DNA of 64,000 bases from Daphnia carinata (lineage: Eukaryota; Arthropoda; Branchiopoda; Diplostraca; Daphniidae). Position numbers and translations under genes: made by a program. The notes below the pieces were generated by a model. The model was not told where the DNA came from. It did not search any database and was given only the letters and a program-made list of their open reading frames with translations. Positions 10,098 through 22,743 of this stretch are shown here, piece by piece. The DNA lies in assembly GCF_022539665.2 (NCBI RefSeq), contig NC_081331.1, positions 10,630,138 through 10,694,137 of the forward strand. The letters are read 5' to 3'. Positions within the stretch are counted from its first letter, which is position 1. Each line of letters starts with the position of its first letter.

Positions 10098-10351
10098 ACA
10101 CATTGCCATATAATCCAGGCCTTTTTTTTTTTGCTAAACGCTTAGCTAAAGATTCATTTAGCTTCGGTAACCTAAAAATCCTATTATTTGGAAAAAACTT
10201 CTTGTTTGACTTACAAACGTGTATTCTTTTAATACATAGAACCAGAGTCAAAACAACACTGAAGTTTCCTCGAAGAACAATTATTAATGAAGGTCGCTTC
10301 CAACAAGAGATAAGCAGACAAAAGGATATAGTTACTTCAAGCAACTGATTT

Positions 10352-12049
10352 TTATTGTTCTTTCTTGTCTATGTCTGTTGCATCAAGTTGAACCGGTACG
10401 TTTTCTTCAGGATGGCTAGACGTATCAGGTTGTAAAGTAGTTTCTCGTAAGCATCCAAGATTTACGACTTCATTACTGTTTAACTGAAGCCCCAGTATCG
10501 TGCACAGTTTGTTTCGGACGTTGTCGCTTGTTCTTAAAAGTTCGTTCTTGAAAAAGAAAACATGTGGTTTTAGTCATACAGAAGTTTCAAATAAAATTTC
10601 AATTACCTGTATGGTATTTAGGCAAAGGCCTGTTAGGGCAAGTCCGAATAGTAAATATACAACACATGTCAAGAGAGCTAGGGGATGCTGCAATAAAAAT
10701 AAAAATAATTAGAAACCCTTTTAAAGGTCAGTTGCTGACCACGGAAGATTGGAATTTTACTTGTGGTACATAATCTCCAAATCCAATTGTAGTTAGTGTT
10801 ATGTAGACAAAGTAAAACGCTTCTAAAGGAGACCAATCTTCACTCAGGAAAAAAAGCATGGATCCCCAAAGAACATAAAGGAAAAGAAGACAAATTGCCA
10901 CTGGAGCTGAAATATCAAACTGATCATCAACACAGAAGGTTCTAGAAGTATTAACACTATTAATTGTGTTATCATAGAATCCTTCAATAGTTTCAAACAA
11001 TGGCCCAATAAACTTTTTCGATTTTCCTTGCTCAAAAATTTTTTTTAAGGTATTGTGCAGCAACTTCAGAAAATTCTATATAAAAAAGATAAAATACAGA
11101 TTAGGTATCCACATGACTGCATTGTAACTTTTTGGGAACCTTTATGAGGTTTGAGCTGCAAATTCTTTTCCCAGATGGAGTGGCATAAAACCTAACTATA
11201 TAAACCCAGGAGAGCTTGAGCATGCGGGTAAGAAGTAGACCACTTTCAGCCAATAGAATAAGAAAAAGGGGGATTCCAAATGTGGAATAAAACACTGTGA
11301 TCATTCGTCCTAGCCATGTTACTGGAACTATATGGCCATAACCTGAAAGAATAACAAAATTCACAGTATGACAATATTGTGAAAATTGGAATGCTTGGAA
11401 AAAACTAAACCAATTGTAGACACGGTTGTCATGCTAAAGGCAACGGCATCCCAAAATCCCCAAGTTCTTTTTCCGGTATAAGAGGTAAGACCAGCGCTGA
11501 ATGCTTCATGTAACTGGTCTTCAAAATCAATTAGTCGTTGGCGGGCCAGCTCCCTCCACTCATCCTCAGGTAGAATTGCAGATTGTTCCCATAATTCTTC
11601 AATGAAGTGACGGCGGATGCGCAGGGCTCCACACTTGTAGCGACTTTCGTGCCAACCTCGAGGTAAACAAAAGAGATGTAAACATTTTATCCTTTTGTTT
11701 ACTTTTTCCTTGTCTGTAAATTATTTGATGCCATCTAGCGGCATCAAATCAACCGCCAGAAGGAGAAAAAAGTTGGTTTTTGTTGTGGTCAAAGACGAAA
11801 GCTTAATACAAACATGGTAAAATATGTACCTTCCAATGAAGCGAAAAGAAGCCCGCCGAAGAGCCAAAATGCTCCATTCACGAGAAGTAGCAAACAACAC
11901 CATGATAAACCAGATCGAACAGTGCGCCATGAAGAAGGACATTCGGTCAGGAGATTTTTCCATGTTGATCGGGAATCTCGAAATATTTCACGGGTAGCAC
12001 GCCACAACGAGACTTTTTCTAACGAAGGGGCACTATCTATACTATCCAT
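10352..12049 (-). CDS. Two-pore-domain potassium channel (K2P/KCNK family)
   Basis: Background (leak) K+ channel subunit of the plasma membrane. Six coding exons, phases all matching: 11830-12049, 11411-11656, 11342-11140, 11075-10761, 10687-10607, 10546-10352 (each GT-AG), giving 419 aa. Order: cytosolic N-terminus, M1 (about 47-72, [19 protein letters not shown]), a long extracellular loop, P1 with filter TIGYG (154-158, split over the exon 2/3 junction), M2 (about 165-190), an intracellular loop, M3 (about 278-300), P2 with filter TIGFGD (319-324), M4 (329-355), and a short hydrophilic C-tail. Two filters of this kind and four membrane segments define the family. I do not assign a subfamily. 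The start at 12049 is the first Met before M1; a noncoding 5' exon probably ends at 12171 (CGGG|GTAAGT). It is divergent from the V-ATPase subunit gene. Confidence 0.93.
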
Positions 12050-12171
12050 GTTACAGTGTACTCTATTGCTACCTAAATAACATATGCTGTTCTTCGTCAG
12101 GTTACCTAATAAAAAAAAATCCTAAATTAAAAATTTGGTGACTGAATTGCCATGAAATTATAATACTTACC

Positions 12172-13070
12172 CCGTATGAGTAAGGTGAATCCAAAACCGT
12201 GTCACAATTTCTTAAAATAACTACGAGCCGCGATCCTTATAGACTACAACCCGCTCCTCTTTCTTGACGACTAACTTTTCCCCAAATTTTTGTTTTGGTG
12301 TGGTAGCTACTAAGTAGAAACACCGCGCCCAACGCACTCCAACCCCCCGTGTTTAATTTTAGAAATGCGACAAAATGCGGAACCTTCTCTTTACGATTGA
12401 TCGATACACGATACGTACTGAGGAACGACATACGGACAAAGGCCCGAAGTACGGTTTTACTACCCAATAATATTCGCTATAGCAACTATTATAAAAACAA
12501 AAAATTCAACAATGCAAAAGGATTAGTAAGAGAAATAATTTTTTGATTACATCATGGATCATAGATATGCAACTATAGATTGAAGAATTTCAGCCAATCC
12601 CGTTAAGGGAGGCGACTTTGGCAGAGTAAAAAAAGATCGGTAATTTGGCGGCCAAGTGGCAGCGCCACCGAACGGAATAATGTGACGGCAAAATAAACGA
12701 TTACTTTAAGGAAGCAATGCTAACATAAGATGAAAGTGTATTACTAGATTGTTTTAATCTTTTTAGTAGAATGTACGACTAACGCCATTTACTACTGTCC
12801 CGAGTTTAGTCTAGATTGAAACCGAAAGATCTGTTAGGCCTTAAAGGGAAAACTTTTAGCTGATATCTCTAGGTTACGCTGTCGTCGCATGTTTCTGGAA
12901 AATTTCATGTTGATTTATGAGCAACCAGTCTCTACTATTGTCAGTTAGCTGTCACATGACGGATATCGTTGCATGTGATCTTTCGTTGAGGCCATATTAA
13001 ACAACTCCAGCTTCTTCAAGTACGCGAGACTTTATTCCCAAACTATCGCTGTTAAAAATAAGCGTTAAAA
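12172..13070. promoter_or_regulatory. Shared upstream region of divergent K2P and V-ATPase e genes
   Basis: About 0.9 kb between the minus-strand 5' noncoding exon of the channel (ending at 12171) and the V-ATPase subunit start. Frames inside are short and unsupported. It must hold both promoters, since nothing else lies between them; I cannot point to a TATA box or transcription start with confidence. Confidence 0.5.
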
Positions 13071-13633
13071 ATGGGTGCAAGTGCGATTCCCATCATTGTC
13101 GTAACGGCTTTTTGGTTCGTTGTTGGTGCTATACTACCTTGGTTCGTTCCGAAAGGTCCAAATAGAGGGTACGTTTTTACTGGGAAACAAGCTGCAATAA
13201 AGATTATTAACACAAAATGTTTTCATCTATACAGAGTCACTCAAACAGTTCTAGTAATGACTGCGTGTAGCTGCTGGTTATTGTAAGTTTTGCTTTAATA
13301 GTATGTTTTAAGTATTACAATTCACAATGTTCAGTTGATTAGTTAACGATTGTGGTGAAGTTTCTATTCAGTCAAAAGTGGAATGGTTCTTATCTTTAGT
13401 TAGTATTAAGTAATAAAACTGACATTTCTGACTATTTAAGGCATTTGATAAGTGTGATTCTCATGTTGGCAAATTTAAAACTAATTTTGGAATTGTGCAC
13501 TAAAATATCACCTTATGATTTCAGTTGGCTTTGCTGCTATTTGATGCAGATGAATCCCCTTATTGGCCCAGAAATGAGCAACCACACTTTGCTGGTGATG
13601 AAACAAGAATGGGGATCAAGCTGGAAAGCTTAA
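13071..13633 (+). CDS. ATP6V0E: V-type H+-ATPase V0 subunit e (M9.7/ATP6V0E family)
   Basis: Small two-helix membrane subunit of the proton-translocating V0 sector, in endomembranes and acidifying epithelia. Three exons: 13071-13168, 13235-13282, 13525-13633 (GT-AG introns of 66 and 242 bp, phases 2 and 2), giving 84 aa, the usual family size. Helix 1 covers about residues 6-26 (IPIIVVTAFWFVVGAILPWF) and is followed by PKGPNRG. The second helix region reads QTVLVMTACSCWLFWLCCYL and leads into MQMNPLIGPE, the most recognisable signature of the family. The C-tail is short and polar. The Met at 13071 gives the expected N-terminus. A poly(A) signal AATAAA lies 89 bp after the stop. The gene is convergent with calpain-7. 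Confidence 0.95.
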
Positions 13634-13721
13634 AATATGTCAATATACACATTCCTCTATGTTTAGGTGTGGTTTGTTAATATCACTTTTGTTTTATTTG
13701 TCTTTGGATGTCGCACTTAGA

Positions 13722-13727
13722 AATAAA
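13722..13727 (+). terminator. Poly(A) signal of the V-ATPase subunit e gene
   Basis: AATAAA, 89 bp downstream of the stop codon, in the expected orientation. Confidence 0.7.
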
Positions 13728-14066
13728 AAAAATTTAATTAATGACACTTAAGTGGTATTTGTTTTTTGTTTTTTTTGTGTCCTTGGTTATTCCACTCAAA
13801 GATGCATTTAAGCCATTTCATTATGGACTTTCGTAACTTAACTATGGATGGAAAACCTTTCAATTTGTTATAGTTGTTACCTTATATGGAATCTCAATGC
13901 TGGATAAAGAGCAGCCCTGAGATGCTCAACACGCTTTTCTACCCCCGTCTCGCATTTTCATGATATCCTTTCTTGTATGATAGAAGTGTTGATTGACTCA
14001 ACGTACCTAGTAGCGTACATAATTTTGTTTTGTTGCACATAGCTTTTGGCAGCGATAATATGGTTT
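13728..14066. other. Convergent 3' intergenic region
   Basis: About 340 bp between the V-ATPase e poly(A) signal (+) and the calpain-7 stop codon (-). It should hold the calpain-7 3' UTR. I see no AATAAA on the minus strand close to the stop. Confidence 0.6.
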
Positions 14067-17000
14067 TCATTGAAATTTTTTAAGTTTGATTGGATATGGA
14101 GATTGAATGGTTAAAAAAAATGGACCCTCTTGTCCAGGATGAAATGTCGATGGGACTACATGGTACAAACCCGGAGGAACATTCTCCAATTCTAGTATCA
14201 CAAATCCAGATCTATGAAATAAAAAATGATTTAGATATTTAGACCAATAGCAAGCTATCGACTACATCTAGACTTACCGAAATGCACCGGAAGATTTCTT
14301 AGTGAATGCTCCAGCTTGGGAATCGTTTTCAGCAAGAGAAATGCACAATACGTCAAAACCAATTAAAAATTGTTTCGGACCTTTGAGGTCGATCAACAGA
14401 TCGCTTGTTTTTTCCAAAGTAAATTGATATTTCGGATTTTTCGGGTAGGTGAGAGGATTATTAGCACAACCCCCAGCTGTTACTCCTTTCCAGCAATCGT
14501 TTCTTACCTGTAAAACAGCAATTTAAAGTAAATCATCGGCATAATTATATTATAATTTTAATGTGGTTGATGATGCGAAATCTGATCGGGTTGAAAAGAA
14601 AAGGGTAATAATTTGCTTACTTCGTCTTTATACTTGTAGGGTTTCGTTATTTTCTTTAGTTCAAACGGGCAAGTACTATACACACGTAGACTGTAGTTTA
14701 TGGTGTTCGACTTTTCATACTGGGAAATGACGAGGGTATAACGTTCCGTGCCTGCCTGCGCATGGAGAAGTTTGCATAGATAATGGGGACTGTTGATACG
14801 AATTCCGTCGATATAAGGCGGTGGATCGGCTAAACAACGTAAAAGTTGAAATAATAAAAGAAAATTTCCGTAAGTTTTGTGTAGACCGATAAAGCTATAA
14901 GTTGCAAACCAGGATAGTATATATGCTTTCCATCATTCTTGTACACTAGAACGGTTATATATTCCTTATTTTCCCGGAAATCTTCTATATCGGTAATGTG
15001 CTGCACAAACCAAAATGTTAATTTCAATTAAACCTAGTAGTAGTAATATTAAGAACTTGTCCTACTCGTGTCAAAAGAATCCAGACGGCCGAAGATCCAG
15101 GGCTACGCACCGTTAGGCTGAACTGCGGATTCTCTCCAATATTGTACAAATCTTTTGCCGGTCCTGAACCAGCGTTCCAACAGCTTTAACAAGGGAACAA
15201 ATCAACGGTACTTATTAAAGGAATAATCAGTAATCATTCAAAAAATAATTATTGTACCTTATAATAGAGAACGTGTGGGTAAAAAGAGATGGATTCCAGC
15301 TAAGGTATGCGACATCAAAAAAAGAACATAGACTGTCATAATCTATCCAAAACACGCCATTGTCGAAATTGGCAGCACTTTCTGGGTTGTAATTCAATTG
15401 TTTCTTCAATTCCGTTGTCCAGTGTCTAGCATCGAGCTCCGAGTAATTACCCTTCCATCGAACATGCGACCATGGGTTTTTCAGCATTATAAGACGAACT
15501 CCCTAAGTTCCAATTTCCAAAATTATTCGAGGATTCATAATACAAAAACAGCTTTCTAGAGCATACTTTCACTTCGCGTATGTCTAAGAGTGCATAGGCG
15601 TGTGCAGAAACTAATCCCGTCCGAACCTCATCTGCATCATTCATTTCGCCAGTCGCTACGGTGACAAGGACGTCGCCTTTGTGAAACCTATCGTAAAGTT
15701 TCTTGAAAAGCTCGTCTTTTTTAAACTCTTCCTCGCCACTTGATTTTAAAGCTGCACGTTCGGGAATCCAACCGGTCAATGCGTGCAAATCGATATTCTA
15801 CGTAATACACAGATGAAAGATTATGCAACCATCGGTTGTTCATCTTCTTTTAAAGATCGCTTACACTATTAGAGCCAGGGAAATCGTATCCTCCCATAAC
15901 CTAAATGTACAAAAAAAAAAAAAAAACAATAAGACTGCATGTAAAAAACAATAATAAATAATAAATAAGTAATAATAATAACAATAATAATAAATAGAAA
16001 CAATACAAATTTAGTTACGCCCACCTTCATATAAGCTTTCTCTAACAAGGATACCCACAATTCATTGCGATTCACCTTAAAACAAAACGTTAAGTGGCTT
16101 CAACTTATTGGTGATACATAAAATATACTAAGCATACCGAGTATGAACAAAGAAGTTCACCGTGGCGTCCAACCGGCAAAAAGTCATCAATAACAACCTT
16201 CCGAGAAACTCCATTTATACGCAATTTGATCATGTATTTACCGCTAGGATTGTAGACTGGCATGCCATTTCTGTTTTGCGGGTAAATGGTATTGGTGATT
16301 AGCTTTTTGTTGAAACGCTTTTCATATTGGGCTGAGACCTATAGCAAATCGATTGAAATGACGTCATGAAAAACCGCTGGAATTTACTTTACAAATATAG
16401 GTTTGTTTACTAAAATACGTGAACTTACAGCAAGCGAGGCGACGAAAGAGCAATCGGAAACGACCGTTTGTTTGATACTGAAACAATCAATGTTTTCAAT
16501 TACTTTCGGGTCTTCACTTATCTCATCTGGTCTTGCCCATCTAGAAAGTGATTTCTTTTGTTTTGGTGAAAGAGATAATTTGCCATGTTTGTCCGAGAAA
16601 GGATATGGAAAAATGAAACGTTCTTGCAGGTCGCCTGCCATAAAAGGGACATATTCTCGTCCGTTAATCAAAGATGTGATGGCTAAAACTTTTTTTTCTT
16701 CTACAGAATACGACTGCGACCCGGACACTTTCAAAGGCGAAATGGAAGACTGATCAACTGCTCCACTTCGTAAAGTCTGGTAGACGGCAGTAAATTAGCA
16801 AAACGTAGAGTATCTCGCATCTCAAATTGTACATACTGTTGCTAAAGCTGATGCCTTGGCATTAGTTGTTTGAGGCTTTGTTTTTAATTCTTCTGCACGA
16901 GTCAGTGCTTGCATAGCTAACTTCTTGAGCTTTAACTGAAGGTTTTTATCAGTGGTTAAATTAGCCTGTGAAACAAATTCAGAGCAATGAAAACTTTTCT

Positions 17001-17488
17001 TTTAAAATTCTGAACATGGTTGACTGACCGCTGAACTGCAGATTTCAACAGCTTCTATGTAAAGTGATAATGCATTTTCACTGTCTCCCATTTCATCTAC
17101 TTCCAATGCTTTATTAACTGAGCAGCGGGCATTATTCAAGATTGATTGCTGTTCTTCCGTCAATGAGGCTACCACATGGGATGATAAATCTGTATATATA
17201 CAATGAAAGACAGAACTTTAATGTATCTCTATCTTCATAATAGTTCTATGGTTCCCCAAGTACCAACTTACATAAATGTCTTAATGAATTTGCTCGCTGT
17301 CTATACTCTGTAGCTTTGACTGCCAATGTTGCTGGTGCACTTAATTCTGTGGCTACTATACCATCTAATGCAATGGCAGCTTGTTCATAATAGTAGGCAG
17401 CTCCTTCGTGTTTTCCTTGCTGATCAAGAACAACCGCTTTTTTACCCATTTCTATGGCTTGCTGTAAAGTAGTCCCGGAAGAGGCCAT
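14067..17488 (-). CDS. CAPN7: Calpain-7 (PalB-like cysteine protease with MIT repeats)
   Basis: Fourteen exons, all phases matching: 17488-17272, 17189-17029, 16965-16837, 16776-16429, 16338-16138, 16075-16025, 15900-15865, 15797-15567, 15502-15258, 15183-15066, 15000-14910, 14829-14621, 14507-14278, 14211-14067; 803 aa. The first ~170 residues hold two MIT-type helical repeats ([20 protein letters not shown]... and a second after [20 protein letters not shown]), the kind that binds ESCRT-III. The protease core has a complete triad by position: Cys278 (SDCSFVAS), His447 ([10 protein letters not shown]) and Asn467 (LKNPW). After the core come two C2-like beta domains, including HITDIEDF and [15 protein letters not shown]. 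There are no EF-hands, as expected for this atypical calpain. Known family role: endosomal sorting and cytokinesis-linked proteolysis. Met at 17488 starts [10 protein letters not shown] just before the first MIT helix. Confidence 0.96.
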
Positions 17489-20400
17489 TTTGTCTCAATA
17501 AATTTCGAGATTTGTTGCACTGAATGGCATGGTATAACTAAGTGAGGAGGAAAGACTTTATATAATGGCAACAATCGCCCGAATGATTGTGCAATTCACT
17601 GTGAATCAGCAATCCATAACGAGGCTTGTCAAACGCCGGAGGTGTGCTGAAGGAATGGCACTGTAGCAGACGACTGAATAATCGACGATTTGACAGAACA
17701 TAAACAAAAAACGCGAAAGAGAAAAATACAAATCCAGGTTGCCAAATGATCATAAAGAAAGACCTCGGTGGTAAATATTGAGGAAAAAAAAAATGAAAGA
17801 TTGACTACTCGCTTTCTCTATGATGGAAACTGGAGAACGACGAACGATTATTTTCTCTGTGGTTCTCGGTTACGGTTGTAACATTGGTTGGTTGCCTTTT
17901 TTAATCTAAAGTTGTTTTCTTACACACCCATAACCTGAACTTTCTTATGTTGTCCAACCCGACTAATTAAGGCTAGCCATCCGTTACATCTAACTTATAA
18001 TTATTCTCAAGATCTCCTTACAGAGCTCTTCGGGGTTCTTTCCAACATCCATCATCCCTCACCATCTTTGCGAATGGCATCGCTGGAATTGATTCATTCG
18101 TTCATCTTTTTACGGGTGTATCCAAGACATTCCTTTTTCTTGCCTTACTCTTATCCGGGTCTCAATTACCTAGCTTATTGCTAGTACAAAACCATATACG
18201 AACTATTGACGGCGCTAGAATTAATGCCATTGTTGTTCACATTTCGTGATGTCTAAATAATGGTGTTCAGCCGATTTTTGGCTGGCTGATTGCACAATTC
18301 ATTAGGTATGATTTTTTGATAATGTATTACTTTTTACATGCCCACAATACACTTGAACTTACTGAAAGACCAACATGTTTCGAATTGTTTCATGTTGTTC
18401 ACCGAAAAAATGAGTACATTGTATGTGGTGGGGGAGGGTATAGAGAATATGAGGGAAGAAAGGGAAGTTCGGATAGTATGATGGATGACGATGACGGGCG
18501 TGGGTAGTCACATTGCCATTTAATCATTCCCGTGTAAATCGAGCGCTTATCGACCCAGACTCGACACACAAATTTGTTGTTTTTTTTTCAATCAACATGC
18601 AAATAAGTTCGATGAGACAAGTCACGCATTACCCTTACTTTTTATTACTTCAAATATGTCTGAATTTTTTCAATTGCCTCTCCTTTTCAAATAACTAATT
18701 CAACGAACTCTGAACCACCTTTTTCACCACTGAATCAAGGGAAAAGAACACACCCAGCAAAACAACAACCATGAAGTGTAACATTCACAAATAACTTGTT
18801 TGCCCTTTTTTCTTTGTTCACTTACGAGTATTTTTTTTTCTCTCTCTCTCTCTCTTCCATCGGTCACTTTGCACAAATTTAGTTAACTTTTACTCAATCA
18901 AAATTTTTTTTTTTTTCGGATATAAATGGCCACCATTCACAGATGGATATATAAGAGAAGGGTGAGAATATCATAATTTTTAGAGCGGTGTAGAAGAAAA
19001 GGGAAGGAGGGAAACAGGGGGAAAAAGATTGGAAGGGAATTGAATATTTAAAAAAATGAAACAATAAAAATAAAAACGACGACATTTTAGAATCTGCACC
19101 GCACCACTGGCCTTACCGGAAATAAAGAACAAATGAATCAAGTAGGGAAAATAATCATGGTTGATGAGATGACAAAATTTTTAACTTGGCTTACACAATA
19201 TTTATGATAACAAAGACACGATTCAAGTATATAATAAAGAATAACTCCGTAATGGAAGAATAAGAAAAAAAAAATATAAAAAAAACAAAAAACACGTCAC
19301 ACACTTTTTTTTTCCTCTCTGTCTAATAATAATTGAGACAAAAAAAACTCTTGGTGTGGGAAACCGATACACAATAATTATAATGGGTTGCTTCACGATT
19401 GAAAAATAAAATAATAATATTTGAAAAAAAATTGGGCTTATTTCTCAACTCTATATGAATTACTCTCAGTGGGACTTCTAAAAACACGTCTTCCGACCAC
19501 GACATGTTTTGCTTTTTTTTTTTCTATTATATGTATATTTATATATATGTGTCGAAAAAAGAGCGTATCACAACTCAGTCCGAATGAACTCTTGTCCTCC
19601 GAAAAAATTGAAAAGGAGACTACTATCAGCTGTCTTTCTTTAACTTTCGACCTCCGAAAATTTGAAAATTTCTAAGAGAAACGAACATTTTTGTCGAGTA
19701 GGAATGCTGACGGTTCTATGTTTTATGTTTTTCTTTTGTTTTTTTCAAGATTGAAATTTTGATGGCCTTTTTTAAAAATTGATTTCTTTTTTTCTTAATA
19801 GAAGGAAAATCCTAAACTGTCCGTATTGTTTTGTTTTTTGCACGTTCGGAAAAAAGGCTAAAAACGAATAAAACCAAAACAAAACCAAAACAAAGAAAAT
19901 ACATTCAGAAAAAACTCAAAAATGTTTCGTTTCCTGTTCCAATGATAAATTTCTACTGTTACGTTAGCAAAAGAAGTGGGAGGTGTGAGGCAGGGCATTG
20001 AAGCGAGTGCGCCTTGTGTGTGATTGTTCTTCTACATGAGAAAAAAAAATTATATCCGTATCCGCATTCGCAACCGCAAAATTGTTTTCCCATGTCAAGC
20101 AAAGAGTTCCGACAGAGAGAGAGGGAGAGCAAACAATGTCCACAATATTTACCGATAATACTCCGAGAGAAAAAAAAAAAAAAAAAAAAATAAGAAAAAA
20201 AAAACGGGGGGCGAGAAAAAAGCATAAAGCTTTGCAACCGTAGTATAACATTCGATCGCATAATCAACGGGAAAAGGAAAAGAGATAACGAGAGCGAAAA
20301 CTGGTAGGTTGAAAAGGAAAATGGCAAAAATTTTTAGCCCGACACCATTCGATGCGCGGACAACATCGGAACATGATGAAACGATGCTCTCGTAAGGGCG

Positions 20401-20878
20401 AGCGAAGCTATCAACTAGTCAAGCTACGTGATTTTGTTAACGAGACAGCGAACGACTACATGTCAAAAGAGAGCATTAATCTTGTATAAGAGAGAAACAA
20501 ACAGGAGGGCATTTTTATCTATTTGATGTAACAATTGAAAAAGAACGAAAACAAAATTCAGAGCGCATCGCTAGTTCAATTCCGACTGCTTTCATTCAGC
20601 TTTTATCTGACACTAAAAGAAATGTTCCCCCATTCACAAAAAATAGAAATAAATTTAAAAAAAAAAAAAAAAACCCAATCTAATGCGAAAAATAATGGAG
20701 AGCGCTGTTCAGAATGCAAATCGAAAACAAAAGCTGTGTTGATGGATGCGCGTCGCCAAATAAGAAAACGAGCTGAAAGGGGTTATTACATATTCGCTGT
20801 CTCACGTGTGGGCGATGAAAACGGTCGATAGGCTTAAAAAACGCGTGCGGGAACCGCCTAATCACAAAAACGAAATTG

Positions 20879-20920
<42 letters not shown>

Positions 20921-22600
20921 GAAGGGCAACAAAATCAGCTGAAGCCCAAGTTAGCAGGTTTTTTTTTAAATTCCTCATTTGTTTTTTGTTTTTTTTTGTT
21001 ATTCTTGAACCGTGCAACTCAGGAAGGGGGTGATTGCAAGACTCCGTCCACCAGCAAATGGTCGATTGGTGCGGAGTTCAAAGGCCTTCTGCGCAAGTTT
21101 TAAGAAAACAATAGAAATTTTTTTTTTATTTTTTGTTGTTTTTTGTTTTTTTTTTAGGAACGGGTATGCTTGATTTCTGTTCGACTCGCTTTCGAATTAA
21201 CGATTGTCCCGCACTTGTCCCTCTGTCCAATTGAATAGAGAAATATCATTTTTGTCAAAGAGATTTGCGTTTCACACGATGGTCTCAATCTACCCCATAA
21301 AAGAAGAGACAAAATAAAAAAACAAAACAAAGAAAAACCAAACGAATTTTTGTTTCCCGACTCGACCCCATAATCCGTCTCGATAATATCTCTTTTCTGC
21401 ACTGCCGATATGTCTACATACACAAAACATTAACCCTTTTTAATCCGTGGACTTGACTAGACCACAACATCATCCCACAATACATCGCCATCAGTTCTTT
21501 CTCTTCCAGCCAACAAGGGTAGGGGACCGTTTTCTAAAGTTTTAAATTTAAGAGAGAGAGAAAAAAAAAGGGAGGGGCAAAATTATGTAAGAAAAACTAA
21601 AAATTTAAAAAATTGCATTGGGTTGATTTTGTCTCACTCTCCAACGGGTATGGCATTTTTCCCTAAGCGCTCTCTCTTGTGTCCGATGACGATTTCACAC
21701 GCCCCCTTTTCAAGAGGTACTTCCGAACTCACGTACACACATAAACACACATTCTCGTTTCCTATTTTGGGTGCGTGTTCTTCTCACCGGGCTGTAAACA
21801 AAAAAGGGATAAAAAAAAATAGTAATAATAAAATGGGCGAGGGAACGGGACTGTCATTTTCATCTGGTAGCATTTGGCCTCGAATCTAGAAAATCCTCTG
21901 GTCAAAACAGTTTGGTTTTCTTCTTCCTAGAAGGCGGACTTGGTCCGGTACCGTGATAAAAGGGAGTCATTTGGACAGACGGGGAAGGGAAGGAGACCGA
22001 AAAAGAGGGGAAGTATTCCGAGCTGACAAGTGTTTCAAAACAGGATGGTAATAGGCCCTCCCCTCGAAAACGAAATAAAAAGAGGGGAAAACAAAACGAA
22101 ATCCGTCGAAAGGTGAGAGAATCGAAAGAACATTTCGTGAGAGTCGACGACAAATGATGATCTTGAGTCACGAGACCATTTTGAAACGAAGAACGTGTTC
22201 CAGAGGATTTTGAGAGAAAAGAAAGAAACCGACTGTTGTGTTTCTTTGTGTTTTGTGGGGGGGGGGGGGGGAGAGGGGTGTCTGTGTTATGTGAGAGGGA
22301 GATGAGGAGAAACTGAAAAAAAAAAAAGATGAATCATCTGGGATTTTTTAAAGGTGGAAAGATACACAGGTGAACCGTCTAAAAGTTCCAGGATATGAGG
22401 GGGAAAGAAAATGTGAAAATCTGTCAGCGTCGGCGACTTGAGATGATGGAAGAGAAGAGGACGAAGATTATGTGTCTGCTTAAATTTGTTTTTTTCTTTT
22501 TCCTTTTTTTCTTGTTTTTCTTTTTAGTTTTTTTTTGTTTTTTGTTAAATGGGCATTGTCTGTGTGTTTGTGTGTGTTGTTTCTGCATGGGGCAGCTGAT
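17489..22600. other. Intergenic / probable mbl 3' UTR region
   Basis: Low-complexity AT-rich DNA with many poly-A/T runs (for example A35 at 20882-20916). On the minus strand it lies downstream of the four-finger mbl stop (22601) and upstream of calpain-7, so it should hold the mbl 3' UTR and the calpain-7 promoter. No coding segment recognised. Confidence 0.55.
20882..20916 (+). repeat. A35 homopolymer
   Basis: Thirty-five consecutive A in the region downstream of mbl. Confidence 0.9.
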
Positions 22601-22743
22601 TCACCGAGCCAGGGTCGAGGCGATGGCGGCCGGATGAGGCAACACGATAGGAAGGTGATAGAATTTGCATGAATTCCGGAGGCATTTTCCAGACACGGCA
22701 TCTCGGCACACGGTAACGCGCATGTCTGTTATCTCCACGTGAT
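22601..22743 (-). CDS. mbl: mbl exon: zinc finger 4 and C-terminus
   Basis: Acceptor TCATTCGCGCAG, phase 1. Reads [20 protein letters not shown] then [17 protein letters not shown]-x7-C-x4-C-x3-H. The HVE...RV..C.D...GKC spacing copies NVE...RV..C.D...GRC of the first pair, so this is the second half of a muscleblind-type tandem. Ends STLAR-stop at 22601. Confidence 0.88.

Noticed and set aside
10057-10344. Minus-strand frame ending in a poly-Pro run
   Set aside because: The Pro run is the C33 tract; the frame overlaps the channel 3' UTR region.
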